A DNA stretch of 5,666 nt from Chloroflexota bacterium (GTDB lineage: Bacteria; Chloroflexota; Limnocylindria; P2-11E). This document shows, piece after piece, positions 1 to 5,374 of this stretch. Made by a program: the position numbers and the translations under genes. The notes below the pieces were generated by a model, which made no database searches, had not been told where the DNA came from, and saw nothing but the letters and a program-made list of their open reading frames with translations. Within the stretch, counting starts at the first letter, position 1. Each line of letters starts with the position of its first letter. The stretch is from NCBI GenBank assembly GCA_005881085.1, contig VBGU01000028.1, positions 1-5,666 on the forward strand, read 5' to 3'.

Positions 1-1212
1 CGGGTGGAGTCCGGTTTCGTACGCGTCGAGGCTGGCCGCCAGATCGGCCGCGACGTCTCCAAGGAGGTCCACGACCTTCGTGGCCTCGGCCGTATCGGAG
101 TGGTGCAGCGATTTCGTCTGCGAATCCCACAGCGTGCGAGCGATCGCCCCCATCGCCTCGTGGGCCCGCGTCTCAAACGAATCGTCACCCGTCGCAGCCC
201 AGGCCGCCCAGTAGGCGGACGCCGCGAGCGCGTTCCATCCGGTGTACGCGGTCCGATCGACGAACGGCGCATCGTGCTGCCTGCGTTCTTCGGTGGAGTC
301 GAGCATGTAGTAGTGCTCGTCGGCGTCCTGCGACCCGGCCCAGAGCTTCTTGTCAGGCTGCCAGAGAACCGCGTCCATCCAGCGGATCACGCCGCGGACG
401 ACGCGGTCATACCCCGCGGTCGGAAACGTGCGGTGGGCTTCGGAGTAGATCGCGAGAAGCTCGGCGTTGTCCTCGAGCATCTTCTCGTAGTGCGGGACCA
501 TCCACTGCCGCGTGGTCGCGTAGCGGAAGAAGCCGCCCTCAATGTGGTCGTACATACCGCTGCCGGCCATCAAGCCGAGGGTCCGATGGAGCATGGTGGC
601 GATCTCGGGGTAGCCGAACCGGCGATGCTCGTCGAGGAGGAAGCGCAGGAGTTTCGGCTGCGGGAACTTCGGCTCGCGTCCGAAGCCTCCGAACTGCGGG
701 TCGTACTGCCCGCGTACCAGCGAGCCCACTTGATCGACGATCTGAACGCTGAGATCGCCCGACTTCGGCGCGCGCGCCACATTCTCCTTCTCGCGTAGCT
801 CGGCGACGCGCTGCGCGAGATCCGATCGCTGCGCCGACCAGAGATCGGCGACCTGCGCGAGATTCGTCCGCATGGCGTCGGGCGGGACGTACGTGCCGCC
901 GTGAACTATCTCCCCATCGGGCGTCAGGAATGCGGTCGTCGGCCAGCCACCCATGTTGTAGCGGCGGTTCACGTCGGGCCGCTCGTCATTGTCGACGCGG
1001 ATCGGGACATAGCGCTCGTTGATCAGCCGGATGACTTCGGGATCGCTGTAGCTCGTCTCGTCCATGACGTGGCACCAGTGGCACCACACAGCGCTGATCG
1101 CGAGGAGCACCGGCTTGTCGGCGACCTGCGCTTCCTGGAACGCCTTCTCGCCCCACGGCCGCCATCCGATCTCGGCCGCGCGGTTCGGGCGCGGCGAGAA
1201 ACGGAACGTCAT
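1..1212 (-). CDS. Thioredoxin-fold DUF255 protein (YyaL/SSP411 family), C-terminus cut by window edge
   Basis: The 404 visible codons are open to the left edge, so the C-terminus is missing. A thioredoxin-like domain occupies roughly residues 14-115, with the family hallmark WCHWCH at 43-48 (Cys44 and Cys47 form the CxxC) and a cis-Pro loop GGWPT at 88-92. An (alpha/alpha)6-barrel-like part follows: GGFGREPKFP at 175-184, YDHIEGGFFRYA at 221-232, VPHYEKMLEDNAEL at 239-252, SQDAD at 294-298 and GWNALA at 325-330. These motifs identify the family firmly. Its biochemical role is poorly defined; thiol redox activity and a sugar-epimerase-like barrel are suggested by fold only. The stretch between SQDAD and the WN motif is about 26 residues, whereas I recall over 100 in YyaL-type members, so this looks like a compact subtype. 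No signal peptide is seen, so it is probably cytoplasmic. The ATG at 1212-1210 overlaps the upstream VOC stop (ATGA), implying translational coupling; no strong ribosome binding site is present. Confidence 0.9.
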   Translation of the reverse strand, partial: MTFRFSPRPNRAAEIGWRPWGEKAFQEAQVADKPVLLAISAVWCHWCHVMDETSYSDPEVIRLINERYVPIRVDNDERPDVNRRYNMGGWPTTAFLTPDGEIVHGGTYVPPDAMRTNLAQVADLWSAQRSDLAQRVAELREKENVARAPKSGDLSVQIVDQVGSLVRGQYDPQFGGFGREPKFPQPKLLRFLLDEHRRFGYPEIATMLHRTLGLMAGSGMYDHIEGGFFRYATTRQWMVPHYEKMLEDNAELLAIYSEAHRTFPTAGYDRVVRGVIRWMDAVLWQPDKKLWAGSQDADEHYYMLDSTEERRQHDAPFVDRTAYTGWNALAASAYWAAWAATGDDSFETRAHEAMGAIARTLWDSQTKSLHHSDTAEATKVVDLLGDVAADLAASLDAYETGLHP

Positions 1213-1571
1213 CCCGGGATCTCGTCCAATTCGATCTTGTTGCCGAACGGATCCATCACGTACGTGCGCCGCCAGCCCGGGATTGGATCGGCCTCTTCGA
1301 AGCGCGCACCTGCGGCGCGCAGCTTCGCCACGGTGGCGTCGAGGTCGTCGACGCGCAACGCAAAATGTCGACGCGGGTGAAGTCCGAGCTCGCGGTCGGC
1401 CGAGAGATGGACGTGACCGGGTGGCGCCGCATACCAAAGGCCCGCGCGGTCGCGAAGCGTGACCGGCCGCTCGAGCTCCTCGAGGCCGAGGGTCTCTCCG
1501 TAGAACTTTCGAGCTCGGGCTTCCTCGCCAGGCGGATAGAACACTTGCGCGTGATGCAAGGAAATCCCCAC
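1209..1571 (-). CDS. VOC-superfamily (glyoxalase/bleomycin-resistance fold) protein
   Basis: From a GTG at 1571-1569 this gives 120 residues. It shows two paired beta-alpha-beta-beta-beta modules: HHAQVFYPPGEEARARKFY at residues 6-24 opens the first, and HFALRVDDLDATVAKLRAAG at 69-88 opens the second, which ends in the classic DPFGNKIEL at 107-115. Likely metal ligands are His7 and Glu114, with further His residues at 53, 55 and 69. VOC proteins include glyoxalase I, dioxygenases and resistance proteins; the substrate cannot be told here. An upstream in-frame ATG at 1634 would add 21 Arg- and Asn-rich residues, but that stretch lies in the promoter and dyad region and the fold begins right after the GTG, so I prefer the GTG. 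It is first gene of a two-gene unit with the DUF255 gene (4-base overlap). Confidence 0.85.
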   Translation of the reverse strand: MGISLHHAQVFYPPGEEARARKFYGETLGLEELERPVTLRDRAGLWYAAPPGHVHLSADRELGLHPRRHFALRVDDLDATVAKLRAAGARFEEADPIPGWRRTYVMDPFGNKIELDEIPG

Positions 1572-1578
1572 AAATCCG

Positions 1579-1584
1579 AGTCTA
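1579..1584 (-). promoter_or_regulatory. Candidate -10 box of the VOC/DUF255 unit
   Basis: On the minus strand TAGACT (TAnnnT type) stands 7 nt before the preferred GTG at 1571, the geometry expected for a leaderless transcript. Upstream, AAAACA at 1607-1602 lies 17 bp away but matches the -35 consensus at only three of six places. The same TAGACT hexamer precedes the CoA ligase at 5331-5326. A hexamer is weak evidence alone; the position is what supports it. Confidence 0.4.
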
Positions 1585-1592
1585 GGCGTGCG

Positions 1593-1618
1593 GAAATGCC
1601 CTGTTTTTCGCGCATTTC
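1593..1618. promoter_or_regulatory. Inverted repeat in the divergent control region (candidate operator)
   Basis: GAAATGC at 1593-1599 and GCATTTC at 1612-1618 are perfect 7-bp inverted arms around a 12-nt spacer (1600-1611) that includes a run of five T. The dyad lies between the VOC and erpA genes, would cover the -35 region of both proposed promoters, and ends 6 bases before the proposed erpA -10 box. Position and symmetry fit a regulator binding site; the protein that would bind is unknown. Confidence 0.45.
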
Positions 1619-1624
1619 GTGGGT

Positions 1625-1630
1625 TACTAT
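1625..1630 (+). promoter_or_regulatory. Candidate -10 box for erpA unit
   Basis: TACTAT at 1625-1630 sits in the locally AT-richer stretch, 14 bases before the ribosome binding site of the iron-sulfur carrier gene. No convincing -35 box is found at the usual distance. The same hexamer precedes the IclR gene at 5366-5371. Confidence 0.4.
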
Positions 1631-1644
1631 TCATTCAACGCGAC

Positions 1645-1650
1645 GGAGGT
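1645..1650 (+). promoter_or_regulatory. Shine-Dalgarno site that fixes the TTG start of erpA
   Basis: A perfect GGAGGT lies 6 nt before the TTG at 1657. The alternative ATG at 1678 has no comparable site, and an upstream ATG at 1588 would put the promoter and this site inside the coding region. Confidence 0.75.
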
Positions 1651-1656
1651 GCTGAC

Positions 1657-2070
1657 TTGGCGATCGAGCAGAGCCCGATGACGACCGAGACCCCACTCGT
1701 TTCCACCCCACTCGTTTCACTGACCCCAAAAGCGACGGACAAGCTCCGCGAGGTTCTCTCGAAGCAAGAGCGGCAAGACCTCGCGCTGCGTGTGTACGTC
1801 ACGCCGGGTGGATGCTCGGGGTTCTCGTACGGGATGACGTTCGCCGACGGCACCGAAGAGGATGACGCAATCATCGAGCAGGACGGCGTTCGCGTCGTCG
1901 TAGACCCGATGAGCGCCATGTATCTCAAGGGCTCGGAGATCGACTTCGTCGACGCCCTTATGGGCGGCGGCTTCGCGCTCCGCAACCCCAACGCGGTCTC
2001 GAGCTGCGGATGCGGCCAGTCCTTCAAGACGGCAGACCAGTCCGGCACAGCGAAGGCCTGCGCCCACTAG
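1657..2070 (+). CDS. erpA: A-type iron-sulfur cluster carrier (ErpA/IscA/SufA family)
   Basis: The protein is 137 residues from the TTG start. After a polar tail of about 21 residues, the conserved core runs from LTPKATDKL (22-30) through LRVYVTPGGCSGFSYG (44-59) and VVDPMSAMYLKGSEIDF (81-97) to NPNAVSSCGCGQSF (110-123). The three cluster-binding cysteines are Cys53, Cys117 and Cys119; an extra Cys135 is near the C-terminus. The VVDPMS, NPNA and CGCGQSF wording is closest to ErpA as I remember it, although IscA and SufA share the fold. Such proteins carry [2Fe-2S] or [4Fe-4S] clusters to apo-enzymes in the cytoplasm. No other suf or isc genes are in the window. It heads a plus-strand unit with a VOC gene and a cysteine hydrolase gene. 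The N-terminal tail carries an in-frame 15-bp tandem duplication. Confidence 0.92.
   Translation: MAIEQSPMTTETPLVSTPLVSLTPKATDKLREVLSKQERQDLALRVYVTPGGCSGFSYGMTFADGTEEDDAIIEQDGVRVVVDPMSAMYLKGSEIDFVDALMGGGFALRNPNAVSSCGCGQSFKTADQSGTAKACAH
1690..1719 (+). repeat. 15-bp in-frame tandem duplication in the erpA tail
   Basis: Two adjacent 15-base units (1690-1704 and 1705-1719) are identical at 14 of 15 positions, differing only in the last base. They encode TPLVS-TPLVS, residues 12-21, just before the conserved fold, so the change adds five residues to a probably flexible tail. Confidence 0.85.
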
Positions 2071-2080
2071 ACCCTCGCGC

Positions 2081-2458
2081 GTAACCGGCCTCGGCGGTGT
2101 TTTCTTTCGCGCTCGTGATCTAGACGCGCTCGCCGATTGGTACCGCGCGCACCTCGGAGTACCGATCGAGCCTGGCGGCTGGTCGGTCTTCCAATGGCGC
2201 GAGCATGATGACCCGGATCGCGTCGGCTCGACGGTCTGGTCACTCTTCAAGAAGGACACGACCTATTTCGGCCCGGGCGAGCCGGCGTTCATGATCAACT
2301 ACCGCGTCGACGACCTTGACGGGCTGCTCGCAAAGCTGCGCACGGAGGGTGTCGACGTTTCAGACGAGCGCTATCAGGACGAGAACGGTCGATTCGCCTG
2401 GATCACCGATTCGGAGGGACATCGCATCGAGCTCTGGGAGCCGGCGCCGGGCCACTGA
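2081..2458 (+). CDS. VOC-superfamily protein without a canonical start codon
   Basis: The open frame encodes about 125 residues from codon GTA at 2081: it opens with VTGLGGVFFRARDLDALADWY and ends with ITDSEGHRIELWEP, both typical of glyoxalase-fold proteins, with VDDLDGLLAKLRTEGVDV starting the second module. Coding quality and fold are convincing through to the TGA at 2456-2458. However, no in-frame ATG, GTG or TTG exists between the preceding in-frame stop (TGA at 1910-1912) and the conserved first strand; the first ATG is at about residue 71. The GTA sits where related proteins start, so a GTG-to-GTA change, a non-canonical start, reinitiation after the erpA stop 10 bases upstream, a +1 frameshift from erpA, or a base-calling error are all possible. 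The following gene starts inside its stop codon. Function beyond VOC fold is unknown. Confidence 0.75.
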   Translation, partial: VTGLGGVFFRARDLDALADWYRAHLGVPIEPGGWSVFQWREHDDPDRVGSTVWSLFKKDTTYFGPGEPAFMINYRVDDLDGLLAKLRTEGVDVSDERYQDENGRFAWITDSEGHRIELWEPAPGH

Positions 2459-2979
2459 TGAAGCGAGCGCTCATCGTCGTCGACATGATCGAAGACTTCG
2501 TGCACGAGGGCGGCGCTCTCTACTGCGGCCCGTCGATGGCGCGCATCGTTCCGGTCATCCAGAAGGAGATCGCGCGAGCGCGCGCCGCGGGCGAGCCCGT
2601 TATGTATCTGACCGACCACCATCTTCCCGATGACGCTGAATTTCAGATGTTCCCGCCGCACGCGATCGCCGGCACGAAGGGCGCCGAAATCGTACCCGAA
2701 CTCGCGCCCGGCAAGCATGACGTCGTCATCCCGAAACGCCGTTATTGCGGCTTCTTCGGCACCGACCTCGACATCACCCTGCGCGAGCGCGGCGTCGACA
2801 CGCTTCGCCTCGTCGGCGACTGCACGAACATCTGCGTCCTCTATACGGCCGCGGACGCGCGCAACCTCGGCTACGCCGTCGAGGTCGTCGAGAACGGCGT
2901 GACCTCGTTCGACGAGGAAGCCCACCGCGACGCATTGCGCGAGCTCGAGAAAACGCTCGGAGCGAAGATCCTGCGCTAG
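2458..2979 (+). CDS. Isochorismatase-type cysteine hydrolase, probable nicotinamidase
   Basis: The protein is 173 residues. The catalytic triad of the family is visible as Asp9 (VVDMIEDF), Lys93 (IPKRRY) and Cys126 (CTNICVLYTA). A metal site like that of nicotinamidases is present as Asp53, His55 and His68, in DHHLPDDAEF and FPPHAIAGTKGAEI. FPPH, the GTxG stretch, FFGTDLDITLRERG and CTNICVLYTAADARN resemble Bacillus PncA as I recall it, so nicotinamide to nicotinate hydrolysis (NAD salvage) is my leading call. Other isochorismatase-like hydrolases share much of this, so substrate is an inference. No signal peptide is seen; it should be cytoplasmic. Its ATG shares one base with the VOC stop (TGATG) and there is no ribosome binding site, which suggests translation coupled to the gene before it. 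Its stop is 5 bases from the stop of the convergent minus-strand gene. Confidence 0.85.
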   Translation: MKRALIVVDMIEDFVHEGGALYCGPSMARIVPVIQKEIARARAAGEPVMYLTDHHLPDDAEFQMFPPHAIAGTKGAEIVPELAPGKHDVVIPKRRYCGFFGTDLDITLRERGVDTLRLVGDCTNICVLYTAADARNLGYAVEVVENGVTSFDEEAHRDALRELEKTLGAKILR

Positions 2980-2984
2980 GAGCG

Positions 2985-3404
2985 CTACTTCAACCGCAAC
3001 TCGCGGAGGACCCGCGTACCGATCGCTTCACGAATCTCCTCACGCTTTCGGAACGCTTCGTTGACCCCACCGAGTGAACCGAAGACCTTCTTCACGGCCT
3101 CATCCATTTTGTCCTGCTGGTCGAACACGCCGTAATTCGGGAACTCGACCATCAACATGTGCGTGAAGTCATCGCGGTTCGACGGAGCGCCGGCGAGGAT
3201 CCTGTATGACAGGACGATTCCCTGCTTTTTCTGGTCGTCGAGCATCTTCTTCCAGGTCGCGGCAAGCTCGCGTCCGTAGTCGAGGTTATGTCCGGGCTTC
3301 AGCCGGATGAAGTCAACCGACCAGACCGATCCGAGGGTCCAGGGACGCTCCTGGTCAAGCGCGTTCACCTCGTTCTTGCGCTCGGGTGCAACTGCGGTAG
3401 CCAT
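2985..3404 (-). CDS. Protein of unknown function, probable ferredoxin-like dimeric alpha/beta barrel
   Basis: From the ATG at 3404-3402 this is 139 residues; an upstream in-frame ATG at 3458 would add 18 Arg-rich residues, but the ATG at 3404 has a strong purine-rich ribosome binding site. I do not recognise the family with certainty. The predicted order is strand (GSVWSVDFIRLKPG, 25-38), helix (YGRELAATWKKMLDDQKKQG, 43-62), strand (VLSYRILAGAP, 64-74), strand (FTHMLMVEFPNYGVF, 80-94) and helix (QQDKMDEAVKKVFGS, 96-110), then a charged C-terminal helix. This is the pattern of NIPSNAP/ABM-like dimeric alpha/beta barrels. The first 24 residues look disordered; no signal peptide or membrane segment is seen. 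It lies downstream of the ligase and exporter genes on the same strand, with 69 bases between, so it may be co-transcribed or have its own promoter. Confidence 0.8.
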   Translation of the reverse strand: MATAVAPERKNEVNALDQERPWTLGSVWSVDFIRLKPGHNLDYGRELAATWKKMLDDQKKQGIVLSYRILAGAPSNRDDFTHMLMVEFPNYGVFDQQDKMDEAVKKVFGSLGGVNEAFRKREEIREAIGTRVLRELRLK

Positions 3405-3408
3405 GGCT

Positions 3409-3432
3409 CCTCCCCTTTGTCGCCTAAGCGAC
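3409..3432 (-). promoter_or_regulatory. Short hairpin abutting a strong ribosome binding site
   Basis: On the minus strand GTCGC-TTAG-GCGAC (3432-3419) can form a 5-bp stem with a 4-nt loop. Three bases later comes the purine-rich site GGGGAGG (3415-3409), 4 nt before the ATG at 3404. A weak TAGTGT box at 3444-3439 would place a transcript start close to 3432, making the hairpin the very 5' end of that RNA. The ribosome binding site is solid; the hairpin and promoter are suggestive only. Confidence 0.4.
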
Positions 3433-3473
3433 GGCCGGACACTACGCCGTGACTCCAAGCACAGAGACTGCCG

Positions 3474-4073
3474 CTAACCGAATGCGACGCGGGCGGCGAG
3501 CGCCAGGATGATGATCGAGCTCACGATGGCGGTCGTCCGCTGGAGTCGCGGGGTCAGCCGTCCATGGAGCATGGCGCCCCCGAGCGCCAGAACCTCCTGC
3601 CACGAGAGCGACGCGAGGAACGCGCCGACCACGAACGCGGCGCGGCTTGCAAGGTCAGCCGACACCTCCGGCAACGCGATCGCGAGCGAGACGAAGTAGA
3701 TGACGGTCGGCGGATTGAGCATCGTGAGCCCGAGGAACAAGAGGTAGGTATTGCCCGTCCTGGCCCCGCCGGTCTCGGGCTCGAGCGGCTCCGGCGCGGC
3801 CAGCAACCCGCGGACCGCGATGACCGCGAGCGCCACCGCCGCCACGATCCGAGCCGCCGGCAGGATCGGAGCGAGGAATCCAGACGCGGCGGCGCCGAAC
3901 AGCATGGCGATCGTCGCGAAGAGGAGGTCCGCCGTCGCGGCTCCGGCACCAGCAGCTGCGGCGGCACGGAGCCCACGGCGGACGCCGGTCCGGAGGATGA
4001 GCACCGCGATCGGCCCCACCGGAATCGCGATCGCGTAGGCGGCCGCCATGCCGAGTAGGAATGCCTGTCCCAT
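3474..4073 (-). CDS. LysE/RhtB-family small-molecule exporter
   Basis: This 199-residue, very hydrophobic protein has the usual length for the family. About six membrane segments can be drawn at residues 5-27, 37-62, 66-92, 110-134, 143-170 and 178-198. Family landmarks are the N-terminal IPVGPIAVLILRTGVRRG (17-34) and the mid-protein GLTMLNPPTVIYFVSLAIAL (115-134); a Pro- and Glu-rich loop (93-104) divides the two halves. LysE-type proteins export amino acids or related small molecules from the cytoplasm using the proton gradient. The exported compound cannot be deduced. Its ATG follows the ligase TAA with no base between (TAAATG) and no Shine-Dalgarno site is visible, so translation is likely coupled to the ligase and the two products probably serve one process. 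Confidence 0.88.
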   Translation of the reverse strand: MGQAFLLGMAAAYAIAIPVGPIAVLILRTGVRRGLRAAAAAGAGAATADLLFATIAMLFGAAASGFLAPILPAARIVAAVALAVIAVRGLLAAPEPLEPETGGARTGNTYLLFLGLTMLNPPTVIYFVSLAIALPEVSADLASRAAFVVGAFLASLSWQEVLALGGAMLHGRLTPRLQRTTAIVSSIIILALAARVAFG

Positions 4074-5315
4074 TTAGACGTTGGTCTTGTTGAAGCGCTT
4101 CGCCTTCATCTCGAAACGCGGGAGCGTTCCCGGCACGACGGATTCGACAAGGCAGCGGATTCCGAGCTCGCGATGGATCGCACCCCCGACACGCTCGGCG
4201 ACGTCGGCCGGCGCCTCGACGATGCAGCGCAGCTCGTCCATCTCGCGGACCCGCGCCAGCTCGACCCGGTACTCGCCAACCTCGTCGAAGCGACGGACGA
4301 TCGCCTCGATCGCGCTCGGGAACACGTTGACGCCGCGCACCGTGACCATGTCATCGACACGGCCGGCGATCCCGCCGGCGAGCTTCACGAGGGTGCGCCC
4401 ACACGAGCACGTGCCTCGCACCGCGTGGACTCGATCGCCGGTGCGATAGCGAATGACGGGCATGCCCCACCGACCGAGATTCGTAAGAACGAGCTCGCCG
4501 TCGCCTTCGTCGCGCGCCTCGCCACTGGCATCGACAACCTCGACGATGAACTCCGATTCGTTGATGTGGACGCCGTCGCGCGCCGAGCAGGAGAACCCGT
4601 GCGCACCGACCTCGGTCGCGCCGGTGTGGTCGAACGACTCGACCCCGAGCTCCTTTTCGATCCGCTCGCGCGTGGCCGGGATCGAGGCGCCTGGTTCTCC
4701 GGCGTGAATGGAGACGCGCAAGGCCGATCGCGCGAGATCGATGCCCTCCTCGCGGGCCGCCTCGCCGAGTCGCAGCGCGTACGTCGGCGTACACATGAGT
4801 ACGGTCGCCTCGGTCGCGACGATCGCGGCCACGCGCTCGGTCGTCGTCATCGCCCCGCCAGTCAGGCAGAGGGCGCCCAGGCGCTCGGCCCCCGCGAACG
4901 CCGACCAGAAGCCGACGAATGGCCCGAACGAGAACGCGAAGAAGATGCGATCGCGGGCCGTGACCCCGGCAGCACGGTAGATGGGCTGCCAGCATTCGCG
5001 CCACCACTCCCACGACTCAGGCGTGTCGAGAAGACGGAGCGGCCGGCCTGTCGTCCCGCTCGTCTGATGAAGACGCACGTATCGGTCGAGCGGGTATGTG
5101 AGGTTGGTGCCGAAGGGCGGGTGCGCCGCCTGATCCTCGGAGAGGTCGGCCTTCGTCGTGAACGGAAGCTGGCGGAGCTCACGGGCGGCTTTGGGTAGCC
5201 TCGCGCGATAGAACGGATTCTCCCGCTGAAGCTCGGGGAGCTTCGCCGAGAGTAATGACCACTGCGCGCGCCGGCGGTCTCCGTCGCTCCATGTCTCGAA
5301 TGGCTCGAGTTCCAT
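4074..5315 (-). CDS. PaaK-type aryl-CoA ligase (phenylacetate-CoA ligase family)
   Basis: At 413 residues it is slightly shorter than typical PaaK (about 430). Adenylate-forming motifs are intact: the phosphate loop HQTSGTTGRP at 83-92, FDHTGATEVG at 228-237, YRTGDR at 290-295 with Asp294, GRVDDMVTVRGVNVFPSAIE at 318-337, and a C-terminal LPRFEMKAKRF at 398-408 whose Lys404 aligns with the catalytic lysine. CSCGRT at 303-308 matches a cysteine pair found in many PaaK relatives. The N-terminal NPFYRARL (33-40) and LPFTTKADL (50-58) are also typical. The reaction expected is ATP-dependent activation of an aromatic or other carboxylic acid to its CoA thioester in the cytoplasm. No paa ring-hydroxylating genes are in view, so phenylacetate itself is not established. 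A -10-like TAGACT lies 10 nt before the ATG and no ribosome binding site is seen. An IclR-family regulator is divergent from it, and a LysE exporter follows directly. Confidence 0.92.
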   Translation of the reverse strand: MELEPFETWSDGDRRRAQWSLLSAKLPELQRENPFYRARLPKAARELRQLPFTTKADLSEDQAAHPPFGTNLTYPLDRYVRLHQTSGTTGRPLRLLDTPESWEWWRECWQPIYRAAGVTARDRIFFAFSFGPFVGFWSAFAGAERLGALCLTGGAMTTTERVAAIVATEATVLMCTPTYALRLGEAAREEGIDLARSALRVSIHAGEPGASIPATRERIEKELGVESFDHTGATEVGAHGFSCSARDGVHINESEFIVEVVDASGEARDEGDGELVLTNLGRWGMPVIRYRTGDRVHAVRGTCSCGRTLVKLAGGIAGRVDDMVTVRGVNVFPSAIEAIVRRFDEVGEYRVELARVREMDELRCIVEAPADVAERVGGAIHRELGIRCLVESVVPGTLPRFEMKAKRFNKTNV

Positions 5316-5325
5316 CGCGCCGGCG

Positions 5326-5331
5326 AGTCTA
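5326..5331 (-). promoter_or_regulatory. Candidate -10 box of the CoA ligase unit
   Basis: TAGACT on the minus strand stands 10 nt before the ligase ATG (5315), with no Shine-Dalgarno site between, which fits a leaderless or very short leader. It is identical to the box proposed before the VOC gene at 1584-1579. No strong -35 box is seen; GTGAAC 16 bp upstream matches only three of six positions. Confidence 0.4.
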
Positions 5332-5365
5332 CCGACGCGGGAGGGGTGTTCACGTGTGGTCGATG

Positions 5366-5371
5366 TACTAT
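5366..5371 (+). promoter_or_regulatory. Candidate -10 box of the IclR-family gene
   Basis: TACTAT lies 13 nt before the ATG at 5385, so the leader would be about 7 nt with no ribosome binding site. The -35 region is not recognisable, as is common for activated or autoregulated promoters. The whole divergent gap between the ligase and this gene is 69 bases (5316-5384), so the two promoters are nearly back to back. Confidence 0.4.
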
Positions 5372-5374
5372 CCC

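Noticed and set aside
4..798. Plus-strand open frame of 264 codons at the left edge
   Set aside because: It lies entirely opposite the DUF255 gene, whose motifs are continuous on the minus strand; the plus-strand product shows no domain pattern.
1571..1634. N-terminal extension of the first VOC protein from the ATG at 1634
   Set aside because: It would translate through the dyad and -10 region, has no ribosome binding site, and adds residues before the point where the VOC fold naturally begins.
2040..2090. Programmed +1 frameshift producing an ErpA-VOC fusion as the main explanation
   Set aside because: The VOC frame is indeed open through the erpA stop, but no established slippery motif such as CTTTGA is present; kept only as one alternative in the start-codon finding.
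1717..2259. Minus-strand open frame spanning erpA and the start of the second VOC gene
   Set aside because: Shadow of two coding regions on the other strand. It does not explain the missing start codon, and its product has no recognisable fold.
2977..2990. Terminator between the convergent hydrolase and unknown genes
   Set aside because: Only five bases separate the stops; the AGCGCT palindrome there is too short and no T-run follows on either strand.
4173..5198. Long plus-strand open frame (341 codons) opposite the CoA ligase
   Set aside because: It is the complement of a gene with intact PaaK motifs; its product is Arg- and Asp-rich low-quality sequence, as expected for antisense frames in GC-rich DNA.
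5351..5356. CACGTG palindrome in the ligase-IclR gap as a regulator site
   Set aside because: It does not extend beyond 6 bp, which is expected by chance at this length.
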